Assembly: GCA_025998955.1 (NCBI GenBank)
Contig: AP024676.1
Span: forward strand, 3,472,001-3,536,000
DNA from: Candidatus Roseilinea sp.
Lineage (GTDB): Bacteria > Chloroflexota > Anaerolineae > J036 > Brachytrichaceae
Direction: 5' to 3'
Length of the DNA: 64,000 bases
Below, piece after piece: positions 34,685 to 43,486 of the stretch. The position numbers and the translations under genes were made by a program. The notes under the pieces are model-generated. The model searched no databases and was not told the DNA's origin. It saw nothing but the letters and a program-made list of their open reading frames with translations. How positions within the stretch are numbered: position 1 is the first letter of the stretch; each line of letters opens with the position of its first letter.

Positions 34685-35488
34685 ATGGTGAGTATGGTTG
34701 AAACGATTGCGCTCGGTGAAGCGCGAATGAATGGCTACCGCAACGGCAAAGTAACACCGACGCCCGTCATTGACGTGCAAGGCATCACCAAGATCTATAA
34801 GATGGGCGAGGTCGAGGTGCCGGCGTTGCGCGGGGTGGACTTGAAAATCTATCCCGGTGAACTGGTTGCCATCATGGGGCCGTCCGGCTCCGGCAAGTCC
34901 ACGTTGATGAACATCCTTGGCTGCCTCGATCAGCCCACGACCGGCAGCTACAAACTGGACGGCGTGGACGTCGAGAAGCTGAACGACAACCAGTTGGCCG
35001 AGATCCGCAACCGGAAGATCGGATTCGTCTTTCAGTCGTTTAACTTGCTGCGGCGTACCTCGGCTATAGACAACGTCGAGCAGCCGCTGATTTATGCCGG
35101 CGTGCGGCCCAAGGAGCGGCGCGAACGCGCCCGCGCTGCGCTCGAATCGGTCGGCTTGGGCAATCGGCTGAACCACCACCCGAACGAACTCTCGGGTGGC
35201 CAACAGCAGCGTGTGGCAATCGCGCGCGCGCTGGTGACCAATCCGGCCATCATCCTGGCCGACGAGCCGACCGGCAACCTCGACTCCAAGAGTGGTGCGG
35301 AGATCATGTGCATCTTCCAGCGCCTGAACATGGAGCGCGGCAACACGGTCATCTTCGTCACGCACGACCCGCGCATCGCCGCGCACACCCGGCGTATCAT
35401 TCGCATCTCCGATGGCCGGATTGTCGGCGACGAGCCGGTGGAAGACCAGGTGATCGCCTGTCCCGATGAACCCCTGCGAGACCGATGA
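34685..35488 (+). CDS. MacB-type ABC transporter ATP-binding protein
   Basis: A 267-residue ABC ATPase with Walker [11 protein letters not shown]-loop FQSFNLL, signature LSGGQQQR, Walker [14 protein letters not shown] and switch VTHDP. The N-terminal part through [25 protein letters not shown] is typical of MacB/LolD ATPases. Possible starts are ATG 34685, 34694 or 34727; I chose 34685. Its stop overlaps the first permease start (ATGA at 35485-35488), indicating translational coupling. It powers the export complex with the two downstream permeases. Confidence 0.9.
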   Translation: MVSMVETIALGEARMNGYRNGKVTPTPVIDVQGITKIYKMGEVEVPALRGVDLKIYPGELVAIMGPSGSGKSTLMNILGCLDQPTTGSYKLDGVDVEKLNDNQLAEIRNRKIGFVFQSFNLLRRTSAIDNVEQPLIYAGVRPKERRERARAALESVGLGNRLNHHPNELSGGQQQRVAIARALVTNPAIILADEPTGNLDSKSGAEIMCIFQRLNMERGNTVIFVTHDPRIAAHTRRIIRISDGRIVGDEPVEDQVIACPDEPLRDR

Positions 35489-36735
35489 ACATTGACGTCG
35501 TCGAAGCGATCAAGCTGGCGCTGCGCGCGCTGGATGCCAACCGGCTGCGAGCGTTCCTGACCATGATCGGCATCAGCATCGGCGTCGGCGCGGTGATCGC
35601 TCTGCTGGCCATCGGCATGGGCGTGCAGCAATACATCAACGATCAGTTCACCAGCTCGGGGACGAATCTGCTCGGCATCGTGCCGGGCCGCATTCAACGC
35701 GGCCCCGGCGGCGGGCAGAACACGTTTGGGCAGTCGTCCTTCCTGACGATGGGTGACTACCGCGCCGTGGTCGCCGGCACGCCGAACGTCGAGGCGCACG
35801 CTGCCGAGTTCACCTCGATCGGCAACTTCGCCTACGGCTCGCGCACGTCGCAGGTGCAGGTGAGCGGCGTCACGCCCAGCTTTTCCCAGGTGCGCAACTG
35901 GCGGGCGATCAGCGGCCGGTTCATCGAGGAAGCCGACAACGGCGGCCGGGCGCGCGTGGTAGTGCTCGGCCAGACGGTGGTCAACGACCTCTTTCCCGAT
36001 GAAGATCCGCTCGACAAGCAGGTGAAGATCAACGATGTGCCGTTTCGCGTGATCGGCGTGATGGAGTCCAAGGGATCGTCGTTCCTCGGCGACCAGGACG
36101 CGATCGCGTTCATCCCGCTCAGCACGGCGCAGGAGCGCCTCTTCCAGCGTCAAGCTCAAGCGCGCACGGGCGAGCGCATCCTGTCCACGATCTACCTGCA
36201 GGCGACCAGCGACGCCGCCCGGCCGCAGATCGAGGCAATCGCGCGCGACATCTTGCGCGAGCGTCACCGGCTCGGTCCGGAGGACGCCGACGACTTCTCG
36301 ATCATCAGCCAGACCGAGCTGTTGAATACGTTTGGCGCAGTGACGAGTGTGCTGACGTTGTTCCTGGGTGCGATTGCGGCCATCTCGCTGTTGGTCGGCG
36401 GCATCGGCATCATGAACATCATGCTGGTGAGCGTGACGGAGCGCACGCGCGAGATCGGTCTGCGCAAGGCCATCGGCGCCACACCGGCAGCCATCCTGGG
36501 CCAGTTCCTGATCGAGGCGGTCGTGCTGTCGTTCATCGGCGGCCTGATCGGCATCCTGATCGGTGTGGGGATTGCACTGGGCATCACGCGCTTCGTGGAC
36601 TTCAGCGCTATCGTGCAGCCGGGCGCGGTCCTGCTGGCCGTGGGCTTTTCGGTCGCGGTCGGGTTGTTCTTCGGCATCTACCCTGCCCGGCGCGCCAGCC
36701 GGCTGAATCCAATTGATGCGCTGAGGTTCGAGTAG
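35485..36735 (+). CDS. MacB/FtsX-like ABC permease, first of two
   Basis: This 416-residue permease has one N-terminal helix after [31 protein letters not shown] large periplasmic MacB_PCD domain (about 50-290) follows, then three C-terminal helices with the FtsX motif [29 protein letters not shown]. Four helices plus a periplasmic domain is the MacB/FtsX type VII ABC fold, which pushes substrates through an adaptor rather than across the membrane. It starts inside the ATPase stop. It shares the C-terminal half closely with the next permease. Confidence 0.9.
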   Translation: MNIDVVEAIKLALRALDANRLRAFLTMIGISIGVGAVIALLAIGMGVQQYINDQFTSSGTNLLGIVPGRIQRGPGGGQNTFGQSSFLTMGDYRAVVAGTPNVEAHAAEFTSIGNFAYGSRTSQVQVSGVTPSFSQVRNWRAISGRFIEEADNGGRARVVVLGQTVVNDLFPDEDPLDKQVKINDVPFRVIGVMESKGSSFLGDQDAIAFIPLSTAQERLFQRQAQARTGERILSTIYLQATSDAARPQIEAIARDILRERHRLGPEDADDFSIISQTELLNTFGAVTSVLTLFLGAIAAISLLVGGIGIMNIMLVSVTERTREIGLRKAIGATPAAILGQFLIEAVVLSFIGGLIGILIGVGIALGITRFVDFSAIVQPGAVLLAVGFSVAVGLFFGIYPARRASRLNPIDALRFE

Positions 36736-36750
36736 TTGCGACTGTTCCGT

Positions 36751-36795
36751 CTCCCGACTTCCAACTCCCCTCAGAGAGGAGTCGGGAGTCGGAGC
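36751..36795. repeat. GGGAGTC-type palindrome, copy 3
   Basis: CTCCCGACT (36751-36759) and AGTCGGGAG (36780-36788) form a 9-bp stem, and the right arm continues TCGGAG. It lies between the two permease genes and belongs to the same family as copies at 5747, 11019 and 57038. Confidence 0.65.
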
Positions 36796-36810
36796 ATAAA
36801 TTTGAGCAGT

Positions 36811-38088
36811 ATGTTCATCGAGAATCTGAAGGTCGCCCTGCGCGCGCTGGCCGCCAACAAACTGCGCAGCGCACTGACGACGCTCGGCATCATCATCGGC
36901 GTCACGTCGGTGATCGCGTTGCTGTCACTGGGTAACGGCGTGCAGGAGTTCATCAACCGCCAGTTTGAGGGGCAAGGGTCAAACTTGGTGTTCGTGCTGC
37001 CGGCGCGTGTCGAGATCGGCGGCGGTGCGAACCGAGCCGGTTTTCGCGCGTTCGCGCCAGGCGCGCGCGCCGGCACGGCGCTCTCGCTCACCCAAGCCGA
37101 CGCCGAGGCGTTGCGCGACAAGTCGCGCGTACCCGACGCCAAGATCGTCGCGCCGATCGTGAGCGGCACCGGCCGCGCCGTGGCCGGCGAATCCAAACAT
37201 GAGACGCGCGTGCGCGGCACGGTGCCGGAATACCGGGCGCTCAACGACGCGAAGTTGCTCTACGGCCGCTACTTCACACCAGAGGAGACAAGCGCCGGCT
37301 CGCGTGTGGTGGTGCTGGGCGATGTGCCGTATCGCCGACTGTTCCCCAATGGCGGCGATCCCACCGGCCAGGATATCCGCATCAACGGTGTGCTCTTCCG
37401 CGTCGTCGGCGTCTTGGCCCAGCGCGTGGGCGGTGCCGAAGGCAGCGATGATGATGTAATCACCATGCCGATCACCACGGCGACCGAGCGCCTGTTCCCA
37501 CAACGCAACGCCAAGGGCGAGCCGCTGGCCGGCATCATCCTGATCCAAGCCGTGGACCAATCGCGCATTGACGCAGTAATCCAGCAAGCCACCGAACTGC
37601 TGCGCGAGCGCCATGGCATCACCTTCCAAGACGAGGATGATTTCTCGATCGCCAGCCAGCGCGACCTGCTCAACACGATCGGCGCGGTCACCGGCGCCAT
37701 CACGGTCTTCCTGGCCGCCATCGCCGGCATCTCGCTGTTCGTGGGCGGCATCGGCATCATGAATATCATGCTGGTGAGCGTGACAGAGCGCACGCGCGAG
37801 ATCGGCCTGCGCAAGGCTATCGGCGCGCGGCGCAGCGTGATCTTGACTCAGTTCTTGATCGAGTCGGTCGTCCTCTCGGTGCTGGGTGGATTGGTCGGCA
37901 TCGTGCTGGGCGTGGCGTTGGCGAACCTGGTTGCGCTGCTCTCGCAGGGGCAATTTGCTGCACTGGTGACCGCCGACGCAGTCGCTCTGGCGGTGGGTTT
38001 CTCGGTGTTCGTCGGGGTTTTGTTCGGCGTGTATCCGGCCTGGCGCGCGGCACAGCTCAATCCGATCGAGGCGCTGCGCTATGAGTGA
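36811..38088 (+). CDS. MacB/FtsX-like ABC permease, second of two
   Basis: A 425-residue permease with N-terminal ALRALAANKLRSALTTLGIIIGVTSVIALL and C-terminal [29 protein letters not shown]. It is a paralogue of the previous gene, but the periplasmic domain differs, with a Gly/Ala-rich insertion near residue 70. The ATG at 36811 is preferred to the longer frame from 36736 because the extra residues derive from the palindromic repeat. Two non-identical permeases with one ATPase suggest a heterodimeric exporter. Confidence 0.9.
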   Translation: MFIENLKVALRALAANKLRSALTTLGIIIGVTSVIALLSLGNGVQEFINRQFEGQGSNLVFVLPARVEIGGGANRAGFRAFAPGARAGTALSLTQADAEALRDKSRVPDAKIVAPIVSGTGRAVAGESKHETRVRGTVPEYRALNDAKLLYGRYFTPEETSAGSRVVVLGDVPYRRLFPNGGDPTGQDIRINGVLFRVVGVLAQRVGGAEGSDDDVITMPITTATERLFPQRNAKGEPLAGIILIQAVDQSRIDAVIQQATELLRERHGITFQDEDDFSIASQRDLLNTIGAVTGAITVFLAAIAGISLFVGGIGIMNIMLVSVTERTREIGLRKAIGARRSVILTQFLIESVVLSVLGGLVGIVLGVALANLVALLSQGQFAALVTADAVALAVGFSVFVGVLFGVYPAWRAAQLNPIEALRYE

Positions 38089-38114
38089 TACCGAACGGTC
38101 TTGTAGCAGCAAAA

Positions 38115-38150
38115 TTGACCTTTTAGAACGGATGTGCTAACATTCGTTCT
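38115..38150 (+). promoter_or_regulatory. Promoter with an inverted-repeat operator
   Basis: TTGACC (38115-38120), a 17-nt spacer and TAACAT (38138-38143) form a sigma-70-like promoter. AGAACG (38125-38130) and CGTTCT (38145-38150) are inverted arms 14 nt apart that straddle the -10, a typical repressor position. It lies about 100 nt before the AHSA1-PDZ-DinB gene. Confidence 0.5.
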
Positions 38151-38242
38151 CCGCCGGAGTATGCAGCTCGGTCGCCCGGAATGCCCCTGCGAGCGCATCC
38201 GGTATTGAAAAGTGGGGCATTCTGTGTTTACACTTATGCACC

Positions 38243-39406
38243 ATGGCTACTAAGACCATCTCTCTCAAACGCACCATCCACGCCCCGGCAGAGCACGTCT
38301 ACCGTGCCTTCACCAATGCCACATCGCTGCGAGAATGGTTCTGTGACGGTGCGATGGTGCAGCCCCGCGTCGGCGGCCGGCTGTATTGCCAATGGGACGA
38401 TGGCCATGCCCTGATGGGCAAATACACGGCGTTGGCACCCGAAAAGAAAATCGCCCTCGACTTGCGTGGCGACACAGAGGGCGACTATTCCCAGTGCGTC
38501 ATCACCCTTTCCACCAAAGATGGCATCACCTCGCTGCAGCTCACCGATTCCAGCGATAGCAAACTGTGGCTCAAGACGGCCGATGCGTGCGAGGCCAATT
38601 GGAACGCGGCGCTGGATAACCTCAAGTCGGTGTTGGAGACGGGCGTTGACCTGCGCTTGGCCCGGCAGCCGGTGCTGGGCGTGGAGATCGGCGAGCCAAA
38701 GCCGGGAGACGAGGGCGTTCGGCTGGATGGCGTTACCGAAGGCATGGGCGCGCGCGAAGCCGGCTTGCAGCAAGGCGACGTCATCTTGAGCGTGAACGGC
38801 AAGAAGACGCCGAGCTGGAATGCAATCGGCGCGGCGTTAAACGGCCATGCTGCAGGCGACAAAGTCAAGGTCGTCTTCCGGCGCAACGGCAAGACGATGA
38901 ACGCCACCGTCACGCTCTCGGCGCGACCGATGCCCGAGGTGCCGGCGACCGCCGAGGCACTGGCCGAAATCGTGGCGCGCAAGTACACCGAGGTCAACCG
39001 CGACCTGACCCAGGCGTTCAAGGGTGTGAGCGAAGAGAAAGCCGCGCGCGCGCCGGCGCCGGGCGAATGGAGCGCGCGCCACGTGTTGGCGCATCTGATC
39101 GCGGAGGAACGCAACCTGCACACCTGGCTCACCGACATGATCGCCGGCAACGAGCCGTGGTACGAGAGAGAGACCGGCGCGCTGCGCATCCGGCTCGATG
39201 CGGTCATCAACGGCTTCCCTACGGTTCAGGCGCTGCTCACCGAACTCAAGCGCAACGAGGCCGAGACGGTAGCCCTGCTCAACGCGCTGCCTGATGAATT
39301 CGTCGCCCGCAAAGGCAGCTACCGTCGCCTGGCGCTGCGAATGCTCTCTTGGCCCGACCACGCTCGCGAGCACCTTGGCCAGATCATCGCTGCTGTGAAA
39401 CACTGA
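38243..39406 (+). CDS. AHSA1/SRPBCC-PDZ-DinB three-domain fusion protein
   Basis: This 387-residue protein joins three domains. Residues 1-130 are an AHSA1-type SRPBCC domain (HAPAEHVYRAFTNATSLREWFCDGA through EANWNAALDNLKSVLE). About 143-235 is a PDZ domain (VTEGMGAREAGLQQGDVILSVNGKKT). About 240-387 is a DinB-like four-helix bundle (APAPGEWSARHVLAHLIAEERNLHTW) whose His residues could bind metal. The domains normally occur in separate proteins. SRPBCC pockets bind hydrophobic ligands and PDZ binds C-terminal peptides, so a stress or thiol-transfer role is possible but unproven. No signal peptide is present. The ATG at 38243 begins the SRPBCC domain. Confidence 0.85.
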   Translation: MATKTISLKRTIHAPAEHVYRAFTNATSLREWFCDGAMVQPRVGGRLYCQWDDGHALMGKYTALAPEKKIALDLRGDTEGDYSQCVITLSTKDGITSLQLTDSSDSKLWLKTADACEANWNAALDNLKSVLETGVDLRLARQPVLGVEIGEPKPGDEGVRLDGVTEGMGAREAGLQQGDVILSVNGKKTPSWNAIGAALNGHAAGDKVKVVFRRNGKTMNATVTLSARPMPEVPATAEALAEIVARKYTEVNRDLTQAFKGVSEEKAARAPAPGEWSARHVLAHLIAEERNLHTWLTDMIAGNEPWYERETGALRIRLDAVINGFPTVQALLTELKRNEAETVALLNALPDEFVARKGSYRRLALRMLSWPDHAREHLGQIIAAVKH

Positions 39407-39490
39407 GCGAAGGACTCGCACATTATCGCGTTCGTCCACGCCGCGAGAGCGACATCGGTGAAACCTGCGTGGAACCTGGGCGCGCGTGCA

Positions 39491-39518
39491 TTGATAACGG
39501 CTGAAGCGCCGCTACAAT
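39491..39518 (+). promoter_or_regulatory. Probable promoter of the PRPP synthetase gene
   Basis: TTGATA (39491-39496), a 16-nt spacer and TACAAT (39513-39518) match a sigma-70-type promoter. The transcript leader to the ATG at 39635 would be about 110 nt; no riboswitch is recognised in it. Confidence 0.5.
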
Positions 39519-39634
39519 AGGTAGCACGCGAAAGACGTTGAATCCAAACTGCGCTAACGGTTGATTTCCAGGATGGTCACGGCTTCGGCGTTCTCGAGAC
39601 TGCCATGAATCGCGGTCAGTGTAAGGACCCTCGC

Positions 39635-40579
39635 ATGTACGGCAGCATCAAACTGTTCAGCGGAACCAGCCATCCTGCACTTGCTCAAGAGATCTCGGAC
39701 TACCTCGGCGTGCCGTTGAGCGGCCGGGAGATCATCAAGTTCCCCAACGAGAACCTGTTCGTGCAACTGCATGAAAGCGTGCGCGGGCAGGATGTCTTCC
39801 TGATCCAGACCATGTGCCCGCCGGTGAGCGATAACATCATGGAGTTGCTCATCGCAATTGACTGCCTGCGCCGCGACTCCGCCGGGCGGATCACCGTTGT
39901 CGTGCCTTACTTGGCCTACGCGCGGAGCGACAAGAAAGATCAGCCGCGCGTGCCGATCACCGCTCGCCTGTTGGCCGATATGATCCAGATCGCCGGCGCG
40001 GATCGCTACATCACTGTGGACTTGCATGCCGGACAGATCCAGGGCTTCTTCAGCATCCCCGGCGATGAGATCACTGCCTTTCACATCTTGAACGAGTACT
40101 TCGCGCAGAAGAAACTAGAAGATGTGGTGATCGTGACGGCGGACCTCGGCTTCGCCAAGAAGGGGCGCAACTTCGCGGCCAAGCTGCAAGTGCCGATGGC
40201 GTTCGTCGAGAAGCGCCGCACCGGCAACGACGCCAGTTCCGAGGTGTTGACGGTGATCGGTGACGTGGACGGCAAGAACGTCATCATCGTGGACGACGAA
40301 ATCTCGACCGGTGGCTCGATCGCGAACACCGTGCGGGTGGTAAAGGAGCACGGCGCGCGCGACATCTACGTGAGTTGCTCGCACCCGGTATTGGCCCCGC
40401 CGGCGACCGAGCGCCTGCGCGCGTTGCCGGTAAAGGAGCTCGTCACGACTAACACGCTGCCTATCCCGCCGGAACGCATGCTCCCCAACATCAAGGTGCT
40501 CTCCGTCGGTCCGCTGCTGGCAGAGGTGATCCGCCGCGTGCACGAAGGTCGCAGTGTGGGTGAGTTGTTCAACGAGTGA
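39635..40579 (+). CDS. prs: Ribose-phosphate pyrophosphokinase (PRPP synthetase)
   Basis: This 314-residue enzyme makes PRPP from ribose 5-phosphate and ATP for nucleotide, His and Trp synthesis. Visible motifs are KLFSGTSHPALAQEI, FPNENLFVQL, the flexible-loop region PYLAYARSDKKDQPR, TVDLHAGQIQGFF and the PRPP-binding loop VIIVDDEISTGGSI. The ATG at 39635 has AAGGA seven bases upstream and starts MYGSIKLFSG. An in-frame ATG at 39605 adds a non-conserved stretch. It appears to be monocistronic, convergent with the small gene at 40580. Confidence 0.93.
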   Translation: MYGSIKLFSGTSHPALAQEISDYLGVPLSGREIIKFPNENLFVQLHESVRGQDVFLIQTMCPPVSDNIMELLIAIDCLRRDSAGRITVVVPYLAYARSDKKDQPRVPITARLLADMIQIAGADRYITVDLHAGQIQGFFSIPGDEITAFHILNEYFAQKKLEDVVIVTADLGFAKKGRNFAAKLQVPMAFVEKRRTGNDASSEVLTVIGDVDGKNVIIVDDEISTGGSIANTVRVVKEHGARDIYVSCSHPVLAPPATERLRALPVKELVTTNTLPIPPERMLPNIKVLSVGPLLAEVIRRVHEGRSVGELFNE

Positions 40580-40858
40580 TCAGTCGAAGATGCGGCACTG
40601 ATAGTCGGTGACGAAGTTGTTGAGCTTGTCTATCAGCTCGAGCCATTCATCGCTGCTCAACACCCGCAGGAGCGATTCGCGGTCGGCTGCAATGGCCGGC
40701 ATAATGATCTGCGGCCCCTCGCCATATACCGTATACCAGGCTTCGGTGGGACGTATGCCCATCTTGATCATCTGGGGTGCGAACTCCTGTACGATGAACT
40801 CGAAGTAGGCAGTCTCTTCGTCCGACTTGATGTTCCAGCTGAAGACGAGTCTAACCAT
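40580..40858 (-). CDS. Conserved hypothetical protein (92 aa)
   Basis: This 92-residue protein looks like a ferredoxin-like alpha-beta barrel of the NIPSNAP or antibiotic-monooxygenase type. The pattern is a strand (VRLVFSWNIKS), a long helix (ETAYFEFIVQEFAPQMIKM), a strand (AWYTVYGEGPQIIMPAI) and a helix (RESLLRVLSSDEWLELIDKL). No catalytic residues are recognisable. It is the last gene of a seven-gene minus-strand run and lies 24 nt after the metallo-beta-lactamase fold gene. Its role is unknown. Confidence 0.65.
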   Translation of the reverse strand: MVRLVFSWNIKSDEETAYFEFIVQEFAPQMIKMGIRPTEAWYTVYGEGPQIIMPAIAADRESLLRVLSSDEWLELIDKLNNFVTDYQCRIFD

Positions 40859-40882
40859 GGTCGTGTACGGCGATGCGGGCTA

Positions 40883-41518
40883 TCACTGTTTCATCTCCAG
40901 CAGAACCACCTGAGTATCTTCCGGCAGGCTGCTGCGCGTCACCTTGAGCACATCTTGCGTCTGCGGGTTGGTCAGCCCCATCTCTTTCAGGAACTTGTTG
41001 AGGCTGTCTTTGTTCTTCGGACCGTAGCCCATCGGCACGACGATGCTGGGTTCGATCATGCTGATCACCTCGGCGGCCTGCGCCGGGTTGAGTTCGTCGT
41101 CGCCGCTGACCGGCACGAGTAACACATCTACGGTCTCGAGTGCATCTATCTGTGACTGCGTGGGGACGAAAGACAGCCCGCCTAAATGCGCTACGCTCAG
41201 CCCGTCGAAGTTGAAGGCATAGACCGTGCATTTGTGGTCGGCGCCTTTCTTCTCCGGCCGCATGGCCACGCCGGTGATGAACACGCCGCCCATCTCGTAT
41301 TCGCCCGGTCCGGTGATCTTGCGCACATCGCCGCGCTGTGCGCCGATCACGGCGTTGATATTGTTGTGGCGCGGGTGGTCGCGGCTGATCGTCACGACGT
41401 CGGCTTTCAGCTTGGGCGGCTCCAAGCCGGCGCCGGCGCTATAGGGATCGGTGACGACTGCAAGCGTGGCCCGTTCGGTCATGCGGAAGCAGCTTTGTCC
41501 GTACCACGTGATTTCCAT
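40883..41518 (-). CDS. Metallo-beta-lactamase-fold hydrolase (UlaG/UPF0173-like)
   Basis: A 211-residue protein that starts MEITWYGQSCFRM, the typical first strand of UlaG-like proteins. VTISRDHPRHNN aligns with the HxHxDH motif (here DHPRHN), followed by GPGEYEMGGVFITGVAM, VAHLGGLSF (third His) and LLVPVSGDDELNPAQAAEV. The first His of the motif is replaced by Ser-Arg, so the metal site may be mononuclear. The ATG at 41518 is used; the longer frame to 42346 is antisense-like sequence inside the upstream ABC1 gene. Function unknown. Confidence 0.8.
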   Translation of the reverse strand: MEITWYGQSCFRMTERATLAVVTDPYSAGAGLEPPKLKADVVTISRDHPRHNNINAVIGAQRGDVRKITGPGEYEMGGVFITGVAMRPEKKGADHKCTVYAFNFDGLSVAHLGGLSFVPTQSQIDALETVDVLLVPVSGDDELNPAQAAEVISMIEPSIVVPMGYGPKNKDSLNKFLKEMGLTNPQTQDVLKVTRSSLPEDTQVVLLEMKQ

Positions 41519-41571
41519 ATCGGCGATTGTAGCAGTCCAAGCATGCAGTGCGGCGCGCGCTTGCGCCGGCG

Positions 41572-43371
41572 TCAGAGGAGGAGCAGCCGGACGAATGCGA
41601 TCGCCGCCAACGCGAAGCAAAGTGCGCCTAGCGCGCCGATCGCGTTGATGGTCAACAGCGTGCCACACACCAGCAACGCCGCAAAAGCCACTGCCCACGT
41701 CAGCCGCGATACGCTGACCTCGATGCGCCGCAGGTCTTCGGTGGACTTCGGGCTCAGTTGGGCGCGGACTTCGAGCTGTCCGTTCAGCGCATGCGAGAAG
41801 AACGCCTCGCTCTGGTTGGGCAGTTGCATGGTTTGCCGGATGAGGCGCGCGCCTTCGTTGAGCACGTCTTGCACTGTGCGGCCGGTGGTCTGCCCGGCGA
41901 TGCCGTTGGCAAAGGGCTGAATCGCCTTCCACGGGTTGAACGTAGGATCGAGAGCGGTCAGCATGCCGGCCAGGATGTTGGCCGCCCGCCCCAAATACAG
42001 CACGTTCTGCGGAATCTGGAAGGGCAAGTCGGACAGCAGGTCGCGGAACTGCGTGGCGAAAGCATACATCTCGCCGAACTCGACGTTGCTGATGTCGTTC
42101 ACTGCCACGCCCCAGAAGCGATCGAAGAGTGCGCCAACCGCCTGCTCCACACGCGATAGATCGGCTTCGGGTAGGAAGAAGCCCATGCGCTGGGCTGCAG
42201 CCGTCCAGCGCCGCGCGTCCTTCAGGCTGACGGCGATGATGAACTCGCGCAGCTCTTGCATAAAGGCCGGTGGGATGCGCCCCATCATGCCGAAATCCAC
42301 GTAGGTTAAGCGAAAGGGTGTGCCCTCGCCAATCGGCACCTTCCACGCGCGCGCGGTCGCGCGATCCAGCGGTTGCACGAACAAATTGCCGGGGTGTGGA
42401 TCGGCATGGAAGAAGCCATGTTCGAACACCTGGCGCAGGTAGGTGTCGAACAGTTTGTTGGCCACTTCGTGCCGCGACACGCCGGCGCTTTCCAGCCCCT
42501 CGAAGTCCAAAATCTTGATGTCCTCGACGTTCTTCAACACAATCACGCGGCGCGTGGTCAACTCGGCGTAGACTTTCGGCACGCGCACGCCGGTGTCTCG
42601 GGCGAAGTTGCGGTCGAACTCTTGCGCATTACGCGCTTCTTGCTCGTAATCGAGCTCTTGCATGACCACCTCGCTGAACTCCTTGACCAGTGCGTCCACG
42701 TTCGCGCGCCGGCGGATCGGCTTGTAGAGTTTTAACCAACCGGCGATGGTCTTGAGCGAGCGCAGATCGGTGTCCACGATGGCCCGCATATGCGGGCGCT
42801 GCACCTTGACGACGACGCGCTTGGCCATCGCCTGGCCGTTGGGCGATGGGGTGCGCAACGTGGCGAGGTAGGCCTGACCGAACGACGCGGCTGCTACGGG
42901 CTCCGGATCGAAATCCTCGAAGATGTCTTCGATTGGCCGGCCCAGCTCGCGCTCGATCACCGGCAGCATGGCGCTGGCCGGCGCCGGCGGCACGGCGTCC
43001 TGCAAGCCGGAGAGTTCGGCGATGACCTGTGGCGGAAGCAGATCCACGCGGCTGCTGAGGAACTGGCCGAGCTTGATCCACACGCCGCCCAGCTCGACGG
43101 CCAAGTTGCGGAAGTCGTGCGCGAGCTTGACGAAGCGATCCATCCGCCCTTGCGCCACGCGCGCTTGCCCGATGAGCTTGGCCAGGATCAACTCCCACCA
43201 GATGAATCCGGCGATCATGGTCGCGCCGAACCACAGTGCTTTGATCGCCCGCGTCCGCAGCATGCGCGGGTCGGGCGGCGGCTCGTCGGCCTGTCGCGCC
43301 GGCGCAGCGGTGTGCTGCTGCTCGGCAAGCGTCCGCAACTTCTCCAGGCCGAAATCGGTGAGCACAGACAT
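41572..43371 (-). CDS. ABC1/UbiB-family atypical kinase
   Basis: This 599-residue protein carries the KxGQ motif in GVWIKLGQFLSSRVDLLP, the Ala-rich loop AAASFGQAYLA, VVVKVQRP (catalytic Lys), ELDYEQEARNA (ExD), HADPHPGNLF and YVDFGMMG (metal-binding DFG). The C-terminal hydrophobic helices (WAVAFAALLVCGTLLTI and LGALCFALAAIAFVRLL) anchor it in the membrane. UbiB/COQ8 proteins support isoprenoid-quinone synthesis or lipid handling. The ATG at 43371 follows GGAGGTG; the longer frame to 43506 overlaps the next gene. Confidence 0.92.
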   Translation of the reverse strand: MSVLTDFGLEKLRTLAEQQHTAAPARQADEPPPDPRMLRTRAIKALWFGATMIAGFIWWELILAKLIGQARVAQGRMDRFVKLAHDFRNLAVELGGVWIKLGQFLSSRVDLLPPQVIAELSGLQDAVPPAPASAMLPVIERELGRPIEDIFEDFDPEPVAAASFGQAYLATLRTPSPNGQAMAKRVVVKVQRPHMRAIVDTDLRSLKTIAGWLKLYKPIRRRANVDALVKEFSEVVMQELDYEQEARNAQEFDRNFARDTGVRVPKVYAELTTRRVIVLKNVEDIKILDFEGLESAGVSRHEVANKLFDTYLRQVFEHGFFHADPHPGNLFVQPLDRATARAWKVPIGEGTPFRLTYVDFGMMGRIPPAFMQELREFIIAVSLKDARRWTAAAQRMGFFLPEADLSRVEQAVGALFDRFWGVAVNDISNVEFGEMYAFATQFRDLLSDLPFQIPQNVLYLGRAANILAGMLTALDPTFNPWKAIQPFANGIAGQTTGRTVQDVLNEGARLIRQTMQLPNQSEAFFSHALNGQLEVRAQLSPKSTEDLRRIEVSVSRLTWAVAFAALLVCGTLLTINAIGALGALCFALAAIAFVRLLLL

Positions 43372-43486
43372 GTGGGGCACCTCCTGCAGCATTGTAGCTG
43401 CCGGGGTGAGCGAGGGATGAGGGACGCGTCGTGAGGTGGCAAAGACGCAACATCGTGCGTCTCTCCCACCCCCCATCCTTGCGCGC

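Noticed and set aside
38125-38150. LexA-type operator
   Set aside because: The AGAACG/CGTTCT arms are 14 nt apart, whereas GAAC-N4-GTTC is the usual LexA spacing in many bacteria. Only a generic operator is claimed.
41519-42346. Upstream extension of the metallo-beta-lactamase fold gene
   Set aside because: The sequence is a shifted frame of the ABC1 kinase gene, and MEITWYGQ at 41518 is the conserved family start.
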